NCBI GenBank assembly: GCA_934394435.1
Contig: CAKRRN010000007.1
Location: 16,995 to 80,994, forward strand
Direction of reading: 5' to 3'
DNA: 64,000 nucleotides
Origin: an uncultured Bacteroidaceae bacterium
Lineage (GTDB): Bacteria; Bacteroidota; Bacteroidia; Bacteroidales; Bacteroidaceae
Below are positions 16,072 through 24,417 of this stretch, in pieces. The position numbers were made by a program, and so were the translations under genes. Within the stretch, counting starts at the first letter, position 1. Each line of letters starts with the position of its first letter. The notes below the pieces were generated by a model. The model searched no databases. It was not told where the DNA came from and saw only the letters and a list, made by a program, of their open reading frames with translations.

Positions 16072-16761
16072 CTACAAGTCCTCACCATTGGCATGATTAT
16101 ACTCGTTGTCATAGTACATGGCAATGCAGTATTGATCATAATCTTTTCTTATAATAGTAAACCACACAGGTTTCTTATACAGATATTCCAACTCCAAGGA
16201 ATAGGAGATTGAGTCCGCATACTCCTGTATCTCCGCTGTTGGGGCTTCCACTTGCTCCGCTGTATATTTCTTCAAGAGTTCCTCTTTCACCTTCTGCTGA
16301 ATAGCAAGTGTGTCTATTTTATTCAGATCTATAGTTTGATAGAATATCGCTTGATAACTCTTATTATGCGTCATCATCTCACGCGAAATATTCTCGTCAT
16401 CAGACAAAGTATAATCATCAAAAGAGACATATCGTTTATTATCATTGAACTGACGTACAAGCGTATTGTATCTTATCTTTATATCAGCCTCGTTTCGATT
16501 TCGTGCATCACACAAATAAATACGATAAACTTTGTTGTTATTCGTGACAATAAACAAATTTACATCTATTCCGTTAAACTCTCCTTCCAGAAAGTCATAA
16601 CCAGGCAACTCGGTTGGCGTGAATCCCTTTGCTATGAGTTTCTTACGCATCTCCGCCTTAGTCCCATCCACAGGAATCCCTAGAAACTTCGTAACATCCT
16701 TTTGTGCCAACACTGGAAAAATAGCCAACGCCATAAGCAACAACATCAGAATCTTTTTCAT
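16072..16761 (-). CDS. Conserved secreted hypothetical protein
   Basis: A 229-residue protein with a clean signal peptide (MKKILMLLLMALAIFPVLA, mature from Q20). The mature part opens with FLGIPVDGTKAEMRKKLIAKGF, here given as residues 26-47, a motif seen in several short Bacteroidota periplasmic proteins, and continues with mixed alpha/beta sequence (VNLFIVTNNNKVYRIYLCD). Local codon use is more A/T-rich than the flanking genes. No catalytic motif, lipobox or membrane helix. Function unknown. It is transcribed away from the structured RNA candidate upstream. Confidence 0.65.
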   Translation of the reverse strand: MKKILMLLLMALAIFPVLAQKDVTKFLGIPVDGTKAEMRKKLIAKGFTPTELPGYDFLEGEFNGIDVNLFIVTNNNKVYRIYLCDARNRNEADIKIRYNTLVRQFNDNKRYVSFDDYTLSDDENISREMMTHNKSYQAIFYQTIDLNKIDTLAIQQKVKEELLKKYTAEQVEAPTAEIQEYADSISYSLELEYLYKKPVWFTIIRKDYDQYCIAMYYDNEYNHANGEDL

Positions 16762-16862
16762 AACATGCCTCCTTTTAAAAATTTAGGTTTAACTCGTTTT
16801 TCGCAGCTTAGACTATCATTCGTGTGTGCGCGCAAAACACGAAAAAAGGGCGTGATGCTCTT

Positions 16863-17046
16863 ACTGCGTTCTGCGAGGTAGCGTAGGAATGAAACCTCTT
16901 CTCCTGCCAAATAAGTGCCCACACCCTATGAGGGTTGCGCATTGCTTATTACGGCAGGAGAGAGTTTCCACCATACGGGAATCTCTTACCTATTATCCTT
17001 TGGTCCTTATTTCACTTAAAGTTTCCTACGCTTTCAGCAGAACGCA
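16863..17046. ncRNA. Structured RNA candidate, 6S-like architecture
   Basis: A segment of about 184 nt inside a 510-nt gap folds into one long closed structure. The ends pair as TGCGTTCTGC (16864-16873) / GCAGAACGCA (17037-17046) and, after an internal loop, AGCGTAGGAA (16880-16889) / TTCCTACGCT (17022-17031). A terminal arm is closed by TCTCCTGCC / GGCAGGAGA, with AATAAG / CTTATT inside it. Between them is a large bubble whose 3' side (reading +) holds a small hairpin around AGAGTTTCC / GGGAATCTCT. Closing stem, central bubble with a 3'-side hairpin, terminal stem and the length all fit 6S RNA (SsrS); the Bacteroidales-1 RNA family is another candidate name. The strand is uncertain: architecture favours +, while a TTTTTT run at 16846-16851 favours -. 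The rest of the gap shows nothing else. Confidence 0.5.
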
Positions 17047-17271
17047 AGATAATAGCTAATGCTTGCTTCTAATACAATAAGATTGAGGAGAGAACATCCA
17101 AAGCGTCCAATCCGTTTCAAAATTACTAATTTTTCCTTACACGAACATTCCCTAAACAAACTTTTCTTAAAAAAAATCGCATCCCCATGTCACCTTTTGG
17201 CACGCTGCTGCGTTATTATTATGAGCAAGCTCAAGAAAACGGATTAAACAAAACTTAAAACATAGAAGAAT

Positions 17272-17700
17272 ATGAGCGGAGTAATTGGAGGAGTGCTGAT
17301 AAGCATCGGATGTTGTGTGGTGTTGCCTATCACGGTGGTAGGGCTGATTGTGAGACACAAGATGCACAAGACTGATAAGCGAACAGAGATTGCGTTGGCA
17401 GCCATTGAGAGAAACCCTGGCATGAACGTGGAGGACTTTATGAAAAGTCTACAGCCACAGCAGAAGACCATCAAGGAGAGACTCTATATGCGCCTCAGCG
17501 TGGGGCTTCCACTCTGCGGGATTGGACTCGGACTGCTGCTGTATGCCCTCTACCGTGGACTAACCCACTCGTGGGAATCTGCGGACGTAAGGGGCATGAC
17601 ACTCTTCGGCAGCGTCATCTGCCTGTTTGGCCTGGGCTTCATCATCGCCTACTGGATGGGCAAGCGCATGTTCAGCAAGGAACTGGAGGCTGGAGAATAA
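17272..17700 (+). CDS. DUF6249 family membrane protein
   Basis: A 142-residue protein resembling DUF6249: an N-terminal helix (GVIGGVLISIGCCVVLPITVV, residues 3-23), a short basic segment RHKMHKTDKRTEIALAAIERNP, then two more hydrophobic stretches (LPLCGIGLGLLLYALYRG, TLFGSVICLFGLGFIIAYW). DUF6249 genes in Bacteroidota sit directly before an ECF sigma-like gene, as here (11 nt apart), which suggests a membrane regulator or sensor. No extracellular domain is large enough for ligand binding. Function unknown. Confidence 0.75.
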   Translation: MSGVIGGVLISIGCCVVLPITVVGLIVRHKMHKTDKRTEIALAAIERNPGMNVEDFMKSLQPQQKTIKERLYMRLSVGLPLCGIGLGLLLYALYRGLTHSWESADVRGMTLFGSVICLFGLGFIIAYWMGKRMFSKELEAGE

Positions 17701-17710
17701 AACTGTGTTG

Positions 17711-18220
17711 ATGCACCTGGATGGACTGATGGACAAGAATGAGTTTACCAGACTGGTGTGTCACGAGCAGGAATCGCTTAGGCGGCTCCTGCTCGCCCTG
17801 TGCCTGGGTGACCACATGCTGGCAGACGACCTGGCACAAGAGACACTGGTAAAAGCCTACCTGTCATGTGACACTTACCATGGCCAAGGACAATTCACAG
17901 CCTGGATCTACCGCATCGCCTACCGCACCTTTCTCGACCACAAGCGTAACCTAAGACCCACCGACCGACTGGACACGGCACACGAAGTGACTTCGGAGAA
18001 AACATCTGACGATACATTCCGCTACGAAGCGCTCTATACGGCACTAAACACTCTGCCTGATAAGGAGCGCATAGCCCTGCTGCTGTTCTACCTAAAGGGC
18101 TATGCGGTAAGGGAGATAAGCGGCATCATGGAATGCGGCGAGGACGCGGTGAAGAAACAACTGCAAAGAGGACGCGAACACTTGAGAATAAAACTGGGGA
18201 AAGATGGAAAAGGAATTTAG
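17711..18220 (+). CDS. ECF-type RNA polymerase sigma factor
   Basis: A sigma-70 family factor of about 169 residues from the ATG at 17711 (17729 is also possible); the frame is open further upstream but that part overlaps the DUF6249 gene. Region 2 is visible in LADDLAQETLVKAYLSCD and FTAWIYRIAYRTFLDHKR, and region 4 in LNTLPDKERIALLLFYLKGY, AVREISGIMECGEDAVKKQLQRGREHL. Regions 1 and 3 are missing, as in ECF factors. It lies between DUF6249 and a small two-helix membrane protein whose start overlaps its end by 17 nt, the usual place for an anti-sigma factor. The regulon cannot be read from the window. Confidence 0.92.
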   Translation: MHLDGLMDKNEFTRLVCHEQESLRRLLLALCLGDHMLADDLAQETLVKAYLSCDTYHGQGQFTAWIYRIAYRTFLDHKRNLRPTDRLDTAHEVTSEKTSDDTFRYEALYTALNTLPDKERIALLLFYLKGYAVREISGIMECGEDAVKKQLQRGREHLRIKLGKDGKGI

Positions 18221-18605
18221 ACTGGAAGACATTTTTGATGCTTATCGCCCCGACCTGGGCGACAGCACTAAGTTCATGGCCACCCTGCAGCACAAACTGG
18301 AGGCTGCGGAATATCTGCGCACAATGCGTGAGGCAGAGCGACGGCATTTCCGTAAGATTATGGCAGTGGTGCTCGTAACAGGAGTATTGATAGGAAGTGT
18401 ACTTACCGCCACAATCCTGTTGCTGCCACAAGACACGCCTGTACTCACACTCACCTTGCCTGGCTTATCTGCAATACTACCATTGGAATTCATAAAAATA
18501 GTCGGCACCCTATTGATATCTCTTCTAATGGGAGGAACCGTTATCGCAGTGGCTCATCTGCTGGACGCAGAGCAAAGACCCCTGCCTTTTCTCTCGAAAC
18601 GATAG
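18204..18605 (+). CDS. Small membrane protein, possible anti-sigma factor
   Basis: A 133-residue protein with a charged cytoplasmic N-terminus (about residues 1-50: LEDIFDAYRPDLGDSTKFM and a helix HKLEAAEYLRTMREAERRHF), then two membrane helices (IMAVVLVTGVLIGSVLTATILL and FIKIVGTLLISLLMGGTVIAV) and a short tail. Its start overlaps the sigma gene by 17 nt, so translation is coupled. A short cytoplasmic helical domain on a membrane anchor next to an ECF factor suggests an anti-sigma role, but it lacks the zinc-binding HxxxCxxC motif of ZAS proteins. Called on context only. Confidence 0.7.
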   Translation: MEKEFRLEDIFDAYRPDLGDSTKFMATLQHKLEAAEYLRTMREAERRHFRKIMAVVLVTGVLIGSVLTATILLLPQDTPVLTLTLPGLSAILPLEFIKIVGTLLISLLMGGTVIAVAHLLDAEQRPLPFLSKR

Positions 18606-18679
18606 CAGGAATGTGGTGCATACCACACAGGTGACGCTTATAGCTTTTAAAGACAGAAGACGTATCTACGGAATTCAAT

Positions 18680-18710
18680 AAACCCAAACCGGTCATTAGA
18701 TTTCGATTTG
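18680..18710 (-). repeat. Fragment of interspersed coding-relic repeat
   Basis: On the minus strand AATCGAAATCTAATGACCGG and the following TTTGGGTTTA match the segment at 54181-54220 (AATCGGAATCAAATGACCGA, then TTGGGGTTTA) and would encode NRNLMTGLGL against NRNQMTDWGL. Confidence 0.6.
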
Positions 18711-18809
18711 TTTTTTTTTAGTTCTATTCAGCATGTCCCCTAATTGTAGCACAACTGAGCATAAAACATGAAAGCAAATACAGAAAAGTTGGGGTGTGGA
18801 GACTGCTTG

Positions 18810-18912
18810 GTCAGTACCGTATCCAGTACTAATTAGGTGGTACTGCAGTTTTATATAGTTGGTACTGGAGTACCAGTCTGCTGAAACTCCAGTACCAGCC
18901 AGGTGGTACTGG
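18810..18912. repeat. Cluster of GGTACTGG-type inverted repeats
   Basis: The core GGTACTG/CAGTACC occurs at least seven times in about 100 nt in both orientations. The longest pair is GGTACTGGAGT (18861-18871) / ACTCCAGTACC (18886-18896) with a 14-nt loop. It could fold into alternative hairpins or bind a dimeric protein; no gene reads directly through it. Confidence 0.7.
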
Positions 18913-19098
18913 CGAAACAGGAAATATACTTATCTATACCTGTAACATGTCTGCGTCCTCAAGGATTACTCATTCATTTATGAAAAGCTGTCCTATGACC
19001 GAAACAAAGAACCCATTCCTCCGGTGTATGGTTCTTACAAATCCCTATCAGCCTTTCTTCCGGCATCTTGTTTCCAGACATGTCATGACATAGCCCAC

Positions 19099-19183
19099 TA
19101 TGCCTTCGACACGCCTGAAAACAATCTGCTCGAAAAAAAGACTAATATGAATCAGTATCTAATGACCGATTTGGGATAAAAGT
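19099..19183 (+). repeat. Interspersed coding-relic repeat, copy 2
   Basis: In frame this reads YAFDTPENNLLEKKTNMNQY then LMTDLG and a stop. The minus-strand copy at 54181-54263 reads YAFDTTENNLLEIETSLNRN then QMTDWGL. The two DNA segments are similar along about 85 nt, including synonymous differences, so they descend from one coding sequence or one repeat. Confidence 0.65.
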
Positions 19184-19184
19184 C

Positions 19185-19290
19185 ACTCTAAAAAGTAATA
19201 CTATATTACTTTACCATTCATCCTTACTTGCAAAAAACAATCTGTTACCTCTATTAGCCTAGCTTCGCTAAATTTCTACTGAGACGTCTT
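19185..19290. repeat. GTAATAC repeat block shared with the 42-kb island
   Basis: AAAAGTCACTCTAAAAAGTA followed by ATACTATATTACTTT, then CCATCCTTACTT-like sequence and a run GAAAAACA..TTAGCCTAGC, matches in order segments at 42296-42480, where extra sequence is inserted. AAAGTAATA/TATTACTTT forms a small hairpin. Confidence 0.55.
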
Positions 19291-19349
19291 AAGATCCCCA
19301 AACCAGCAAAAGACACTGGACCGAAAAAAAAAGAAAAAGAATAAAGAAA

Positions 19350-19406
19350 CGCGGAACACACGAACTATGTCTTCCAATTGTGGAAGGACAATACGTATGT
19401 TCCGCG
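19350..19406 (-). terminator. Long hairpin downstream of alaS
   Basis: CGCGGAACA (19350-19358) pairs with TGTTCCGCG (19398-19406), with a second stem CTTCCA/TGGAAG (19371-19386) inside. On the minus strand it is followed by a T-rich run, so it probably ends the alaS transcript 127 nt after the stop. Confidence 0.6.
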
Positions 19407-19532
19407 TAATCCGTTATAGAAATGCCTTTGACCTTAGAAAGACAACGTCTGCCCTTCGTTGATCCTCGACATATTCTCTCCTTTCTGTAGAGAAGTCTGG
19501 AGAAAGAGGACTCCAGCAATTGATAAAAAACG

Positions 19533-22148
19533 TCAGACTGTGAGCAATTCCACCAACTTATCTACGGCAGACATGAGTCCATCGGCATTGCGACCACCAG
19601 CTGTAGCAAAGTGGGGCTGTCCGCCACCGCCTCCTTGAATAAGTTTAGCAGCCTCGCGTATGCATTTACCCACGTTAGCACCAGCTGCAACCGCACTGTC
19701 CGAAGCTGCAGCAGTGAGCAGAGGTTTACCATCGTTCAGTGAACCAAGCACAACAATGCTATCTGGAAGTTCTGCACGAATCTGGAAAGCCAAGTCCTTG
19801 ACAAACTCAGCAGGAAGAGGAGCGATTCCCTTCACGACATGGAATCCGTTTATCACTTTAGCTTGAGCTAAGAACTGCTGTTTAATCTGTGCAGCCTTGT
19901 CCTTCATGAGCTCACTCAACTCTGCATGCAACCCACTGTTCTCATCGATGGTCTTCTGCACCGCAGCCTTTAGGTCTGGCGCATTATTGAAGATAGAGCG
20001 CAGTTCGGAAGCTGTATCTATCAGATTATAGAGTAGATTCTCCACCTGTGCACCTGTAATAGCTTCCACACGACGCACACCTGCAGCCACACTACTTTCG
20101 CTTAGAATCTTGAACATGCCCAAGCGACCTGTACTGGCTGCATGACAACCGCCACATAGCTCTACACTCTTACCAAACTGCACGACGCGCACCTTATCGC
20201 CATACTTTTCACCAAAGAGGGCGATAGCTCCCAGTTTCTTAGCCTCCTCGATAGGAACATCACGATGGTCTTGAAGAGGAATATCCTCGCGGATACGAGC
20301 ATTGACAATCTGTTCTACCTTTCGTAATTCTTCGGAAGTGACCTTCTGGAAATGTGAGAAGTCAAATCTCAAGCCCTCGGGAGTGACCAATGAGCCTTTC
20401 TGCTCCACATGATCACCCAGCACCTCACGCAAAGCCTGGTCAAGCAAGTGGGTACAAGTATGGTTAGCCTCGCTTGCATGGCGCAAATCCACATCAACAC
20501 AGGCCATAAAGTCAGCCTTGGGATTTTGAGGAATCTGCTTTGTGATATGAACAGGGAGATTGTTCTCACGCTTGGTATCTATAACCTCGATGGTTTCATC
20601 CTCGCTCACGAGTACTCCACGATCACCTACCTGACCACCCATCTCAGCATAGAACGGAGTCTTGTCAAGCACAATCTGATAGAAGGTCTGTTTCTTCTGT
20701 GTCACACGACGGTAACGAAGGATGTGACATTCGTACTCTGTATGATCCCAACCGACAAAAGAGGTTTCTCCTGGTTGTACTTCTACCCAATCGTCATTCT
20801 CAACAGCAGCTGCATTGCGCGCACGCTCTTTCTGCTTCTGCATTTCTACATTGAAACCTGCCTCGTCAACCTTCAGTCCATTCTCATGGCATATCAGTTC
20901 AGTAAGGTCGAGCGGGAAACCATACGTATCAAACAGAGTAAAGGCTTTCTCGCCAGATATCATATCGGAGCCAGAAGCTTTTGTCTCCTGCATCACGCCA
21001 TCGAGCAGACGTATGCCTGTCTCCAGTGTGCGCAGGAAGCTATCTTCCTCTTCCTTCATCACCTTAGAGATAAGAACCTTCTGTGCCTCGAGTTCGGGGT
21101 AAGTACCTCCCATCTCATGTATAAGAACAGGGAGCAGACGATACATAAATGCTTCCTTCTGACCCAAGAACGTATAAGCATAGCGCACCGCACGACGCAG
21201 GATACGACGGATAACATAACCTGCCTTGGCATTGCTGGGCAACTGACCATCGGCAATGCTAAAGGCAATGGTACGCAGGTGGTCAGCCACCACACGCATT
21301 GCCACATCTGTTTCCTCCTTATCACCATAGCTATAACCACTCATGTCACTGATAGCCTTGATGATGGGCTGGAACACATCTGTGTCGTAGTTAGAATGCT
21401 TACCTTGAATCACACGGACAAGTCTCTCAAAACCCATACCCGTATCAATCACGTTCATGGAAAGAGGTTCGAGATGTCCGTCAGCCTTACGTTCGTACTG
21501 CATGAACACGATATTCCATATTTCGATAACCTGTGGATCATCCTTATTCACCAAATCACGACCTGGCACTCCATTTCGTTCCTCAGGCAAACGATTATCG
21601 ATATGTATCTCTGAGCAAGGACCACATGGACCTGTGTCACCCATTTCCCAGAAGTTGTCGTGCTTGTTGCCATTGATAATATGATCAGCAGGCACATGCT
21701 TGAGCCAATACTGAGCTGCCTCGTTGTCGCGTTCAAGCCCTTCTTCCTTGCTACCTTCGAAAACGGTAACATAAAGGTCATCAGGATTCATCTTGAGTAC
21801 ATCAACCAAGTACTCCCATGCCATGTCAATGGCTCCCTGCTTGAAGTAGTCACCGAATGACCAGTTGCCCAACATCTCAAACATGGTATGGTGATAGGTG
21901 TCATGACCAACCTCCTCCAAATCATTGTGTTTTCCGCTCACACGCAAGCACTTCTGGCTATCGGTGCGTCGGCGAGGCTCAGGATTGCGAGTACCCAGAA
22001 TAATATCTTTCCACTGGTTCATTCCCGCATTGGTGAACATCAGTGTGGGATCGTCCTTTATCACCATTGGTGCTGAGGGCACAATCTGGTGCCCTTTAGA
22101 CTCAAAGAACTTCAAAAATGAGTCACGTATTTCATTTGCTGTCATCAT
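19533..22148 (-). CDS. alaS: Alanyl-tRNA synthetase
   Basis: A complete 871-residue class II synthetase charging tRNA-Ala. Class II motif 1 region [11 protein letters not shown], motif 2 region [17 protein letters not shown] and motif 3 GMGFERLV are in order. The editing domain carries the zinc ligands HTCTHLL and CGGCH, and the C-terminal C-Ala domain ([14 protein letters not shown]) is intact. Start: [12 protein letters not shown]; the second Met, three bases on, is equally plausible. A divergent MerR gene lies 112 nt away and the two promoters overlap completely. Confidence 0.98.
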   Translation of the reverse strand: MMTANEIRDSFLKFFESKGHQIVPSAPMVIKDDPTLMFTNAGMNQWKDIILGTRNPEPRRRTDSQKCLRVSGKHNDLEEVGHDTYHHTMFEMLGNWSFGDYFKQGAIDMAWEYLVDVLKMNPDDLYVTVFEGSKEEGLERDNEAAQYWLKHVPADHIINGNKHDNFWEMGDTGPCGPCSEIHIDNRLPEERNGVPGRDLVNKDDPQVIEIWNIVFMQYERKADGHLEPLSMNVIDTGMGFERLVRVIQGKHSNYDTDVFQPIIKAISDMSGYSYGDKEETDVAMRVVADHLRTIAFSIADGQLPSNAKAGYVIRRILRRAVRYAYTFLGQKEAFMYRLLPVLIHEMGGTYPELEAQKVLISKVMKEEEDSFLRTLETGIRLLDGVMQETKASGSDMISGEKAFTLFDTYGFPLDLTELICHENGLKVDEAGFNVEMQKQKERARNAAAVENDDWVEVQPGETSFVGWDHTEYECHILRYRRVTQKKQTFYQIVLDKTPFYAEMGGQVGDRGVLVSEDETIEVIDTKRENNLPVHITKQIPQNPKADFMACVDVDLRHASEANHTCTHLLDQALREVLGDHVEQKGSLVTPEGLRFDFSHFQKVTSEELRKVEQIVNARIREDIPLQDHRDVPIEEAKKLGAIALFGEKYGDKVRVVQFGKSVELCGGCHAASTGRLGMFKILSESSVAAGVRRVEAITGAQVENLLYNLIDTASELRSIFNNAPDLKAAVQKTIDENSGLHAELSELMKDKAAQIKQQFLAQAKVINGFHVVKGIAPLPAEFVKDLAFQIRAELPDSIVVLGSLNDGKPLLTAAASDSAVAAGANVGKCIREAAKLIQGGGGGQPHFATAGGRNADGLMSAVDKLVELLTV

Positions 22149-22188
22149 AAGGATGTTGCTTTATTCAGATAATCTCTTTAAAAAACAG

Positions 22189-22219
22189 TTGCAAAGGTAA
22201 TTTGTTTTACGTATTTTTG
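22189..22219 (+). promoter_or_regulatory. Promoter of the MerR-family gene
   Basis: Plus strand: TTG (22189-22191), exactly 20 nt, TATTTTTG (22212-22219), 41 nt before the ATG. Each strand's -33 box abuts the other strand's -7 box, so polymerase can occupy only one promoter at a time. Confidence 0.8.
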
Positions 22220-22223
22220 CAAA
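22192..22223 (-). promoter_or_regulatory. alaS promoter
   Basis: Minus strand: TTTG (22220-22223), exactly 20 nt, TACCTTTG (22192-22199). It occupies the same DNA as the MerR-gene promoter on the other strand. Confidence 0.8.
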
Positions 22224-22259
22224 GATTTTAGATATAAAAGGACATCGCCCTACAACATT

Positions 22260-22604
22260 ATGGCATTCAATAAGGATAAGGAACTCAAGAAGTATTTCTC
22301 CATCAGTGAGGTGGCTACCCAGTTTGGCATAGCAGAGTCTGTGCTACGCTTTTGGGAGAAGGAGTTTCCTAATATCCGTCCACGAAAGACCCAACGAAAC
22401 GTTAGGCAATACACGCGCGAAGATATAGAGGAAATACGCACCGTATATACTCTATTAAAGGTTAGAGGCATGAAAATTGCTGCTGCCAGGGAAATGCTCA
22501 CAAAAAACAAGAAGGGGGCAACTGATTTATCTGCTGTGCTCAATAAATTGGAGTCTATAAGAAGCGAACTTCTAAGCATTAGCAAAGAACTATCAGACCT
22601 ATAA
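22260..22604 (+). CDS. MerR-family transcriptional regulator
   Basis: A 114-residue protein with a MerR helix-turn-helix: KYFSISEVATQFGIAESVLR (residues 11-30) followed by FWEKEFPNIRP, the wing NVRQYTREDIEEIR and the second helix pair YTLLKVRGMKIAAAREML. Only a short coiled C-terminus remains (about 30 residues, VLNKLESIRSELLSISKEL), with no cysteines or ligand domain, so the signal is unknown. The gene is divergent from alaS with a fully overlapping promoter, which suggests mutual exclusion or autoregulation that also affects alaS. Such short MerR proteins beside alaS are common in Bacteroidota. Confidence 0.92.
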   Translation: MAFNKDKELKKYFSISEVATQFGIAESVLRFWEKEFPNIRPRKTQRNVRQYTREDIEEIRTVYTLLKVRGMKIAAAREMLTKNKKGATDLSAVLNKLESIRSELLSISKELSDL

Positions 22605-22710
22605 CAGCAAATAAACAAAAATCGCTCAATAGGTGGAAACATACAACTCGTTACCGCTGATAGATGGTTCTTTTTCCCGACTTCGTCATTGCGTCGCCCT
22701 CAAAAATCGA

Positions 22711-22793
22711 TTCACCCGATAAACCAAGGGGAGCTTCGGAAGCAAAATCACAGACGTAACCTGTACTTATAAGCCAGTTTGCTTGTCTATACA
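22711..22793. repeat. Interspersed 80-nt repeat, copy 1
   Basis: Runs from TTCACCCGATAAACCAAGGG to GCTTGTCTATACA and is closely matched at 42041-42122, including the block AACCTGTACTTATAAGCCAG. A short inverted piece (TCACCCGATAAACCAAGG) recurs at 42514-42532. No open frame is shared, so it is probably a non-coding repeat or RNA element. Confidence 0.75.
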
Positions 22794-22865
22794 AAGGGAA
22801 TAATATATGCCTAATCCCCCAGATTTACCAGGTGAGCCCAAGACGTTTATTTACGGAAACTTGCG

Positions 22866-22905
22866 AAAAAAGCCGCCCCTAATCCTTCACGGACAAGGGC
22901 GGCTT
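22866..22905 (-). terminator. Terminator of the ribosomal protein block
   Basis: Stem AAGCCGCCC (22870-22878) / GGGCGGCTT (22897-22905), 18-nt loop, followed on the minus strand by a T run. It lies 23 nt after the rplQ stop. Confidence 0.88.
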
Positions 22906-22927
22906 ATTTATGTAATGCAATTTAGAA

Positions 22928-23410
22928 TTATTCGGCTGCAGTCTCCTCTGCAGGAGTCTCTGCTGCAGGAGCGTCAGCTACTGCTGCCTCAGCACTCTTC
23001 TTTGAAGAACGACGTGCACGTTTTGCCTTCTTGGCAACCTTTGCCATGTTCTCATCAAAATCAACAAGTTCAATGAAACACATAGCAGCATTGTCACTTG
23101 CACGGAAACCAGTCTTGATGATGCGTGTGTAACCACCAGGACGATCAGCGACCTTCTGAGAAATAACAGTAAACAACTCAGTAATGGCCTTTTTGTCTTG
23201 CAAATAACTGAAAACTACTCGACGTGAGTTAGTGGTATCCTGCTTACTCTTCGTAATCAGTGGCTCCACATATTTCTTCAAAGCTTTTGCCTTGGCAAGG
23301 GTCGTAGTGATTCTTTTGTGCATGATCAGAGACACTGCCATGTTTGACAACATAGCGGCTCTGTGGGATGCAGTACGACCCAAATGATTAAATTTCTTAT
23401 TATGTCTCAT
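22928..23410 (-). CDS. rplQ: 50S ribosomal protein L17
   Basis: A 160-residue L17 beginning [20 protein letters not shown]. The core ends near residue 125; the last 35 residues are a basic [13 protein letters not shown] stretch followed by an Ala/Glu/Pro-rich acidic tail ([12 protein letters not shown]), an extension typical of Bacteroidota L17. Last gene of the alpha operon, 5 nt after rpoA, followed by a strong terminator. Confidence 0.97.
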   Translation of the reverse strand: MRHNKKFNHLGRTASHRAAMLSNMAVSLIMHKRITTTLAKAKALKKYVEPLITKSKQDTTNSRRVVFSYLQDKKAITELFTVISQKVADRPGGYTRIIKTGFRASDNAAMCFIELVDFDENMAKVAKKAKRARRSSKKSAEAAVADAPAAETPAEETAAE

Positions 23411-23415
23411 TTGTT

Positions 23416-24408
23416 TTAATCTTTATCTAATTTGTACTTAGAAATATCGGTTCCAAACGTAAGATTCAGACTCTCGAGCAAATCATCAAGCTCAGTGAGC
23501 GATTTCTTTCCGAAGTTGCGGAACTTCAACAAATCCGTTTTGTTGTACTGAACCAAATCACCCAGTGTCTCTACATTTGCTGCCTTCAGACAGTTAAGAG
23601 CACGCACAGAGAGATCCATATCAGCCAACTTGGTCTTGAGAAGTTGACGCATATGAAGAACTTCTTCGTCAAACTCATCAACACCATCTGCCTCTGCATT
23701 CTCCAAGGTGATTTTCTCATCAGAGAAGAGCATGAAATGGTAAATCAGAATCTTGGCAGCGTCCTTCAGAGCATCCTTCGGATGAATAGAACCGTCTGTC
23801 GTAATCTCCAGAATAAGCTTCTCGTAGTCAGTTTTCTGCTCTACACGGAAATTCTCAACAGAGTATTTTACATTTCTGATAGGAGTGTAAATTGAATCGA
23901 TGGGGATAACATTAACATCAGTGCAGAACTCGCGATTCTCCTCTGCAGGCACATATCCACGACCTTTGTTAATGCCAATCTCTATCTGCATTGTTGCTTT
24001 TGCATCTAAATGGCAAATAACCAATTCAGGGTTTAACACTTCAAATCCAGTCAGATACTTGTTGAAATCACCAGCTTTGAACTCTGTGCAGTTCTCAACA
24101 GTGACACTCACTTTCTCGGTCTCGAATTCATCTACTATTTGCTTGAATCTTACTTGTTTCAGATTCAAGATAATGTTGGTAACATCCTCCTTTACACCAG
24201 GAACTGTTGCGAACTCATGTTCTACACCAGCAATAGCCACTGTATTCACAGCAAAGCCATCCAACGAAGAAAGAAGTATGCGGCGCAAAGCATTGCCTAT
24301 AGTGGTACCAAAACCACCTTCAAGCGGACGGAACTCAAACTTGCCGTACTTGTCGTCCGCCTCCAACATTATTACTTTATCGGGCTTTTGAAATGCTAAT
24401 ATCGCCAT
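23416..24408 (-). CDS. rpoA: RNA polymerase alpha subunit
   Basis: A 330-residue alpha subunit from ATG 24408 ([12 protein letters not shown]); an ATG at 24414 adds two residues. The N-terminal dimerisation domain includes [20 protein letters not shown] then ALRRILLSS, and the C-terminal domain for activators and UP elements is complete ([20 protein letters not shown], then [14 protein letters not shown]). It lies between rpsD and rplQ as in most bacteria. Confidence 0.97.
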   Translation of the reverse strand: MAILAFQKPDKVIMLEADDKYGKFEFRPLEGGFGTTIGNALRRILLSSLDGFAVNTVAIAGVEHEFATVPGVKEDVTNIILNLKQVRFKQIVDEFETEKVSVTVENCTEFKAGDFNKYLTGFEVLNPELVICHLDAKATMQIEIGINKGRGYVPAEENREFCTDVNVIPIDSIYTPIRNVKYSVENFRVEQKTDYEKLILEITTDGSIHPKDALKDAAKILIYHFMLFSDEKITLENAEADGVDEFDEEVLHMRQLLKTKLADMDLSVRALNCLKAANVETLGDLVQYNKTDLLKFRNFGKKSLTELDDLLESLNLTFGTDISKYKLDKD

Positions 24409-24417
24409 TATCAATTA

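Larger units (their letters stand above)
18606..19532. other. Intergenic repeat island, no intact gene
   Basis: A gap of about 930 nt without a convincing gene. It holds a fragment of a decayed coding repeat at 18680-18710 (minus sense), a cluster of GGTACTGG palindromes at 18810-18912, a longer copy of the coding relic at 19099-19183 (plus sense), a GTAATAC block shared with the 42-kb island (19185-19290) and the alaS terminator at 19350-19406. Confidence 0.8.
22605..22927. other. Intergenic region between merR-like gene and rplQ
   Basis: Contains an 83-nt repeat shared with the 42-kb island and, next to rplQ, the terminator of the ribosomal block. No gene is seen. Confidence 0.8.

Noticed and set aside
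16801..16860. Rho-independent terminator CGTGTGTGCGCGCAAAACACG next to AAAAAA
   Set aside because: The A run is on the wrong side for a plus-strand terminator and the hairpin is weak; left as part of the RNA candidate discussion.
17059..17247. 62-codon plus-strand frame upstream of DUF6249
   Set aside because: Lies at the edge of the structured RNA candidate, with no promoter or family likeness.
19289..19519. 76-codon minus-strand frame downstream of alaS
   Set aside because: Overlaps the alaS terminator hairpin and repeat sequence; low-complexity Ser/Phe/Leu translation.
20409..21614. Long (401-codon) open frame on the plus strand antisense to alaS
   Set aside because: Lies entirely inside the complete, well-conserved alaS gene, no family resemblance, and many such long antisense frames arise from codon bias.
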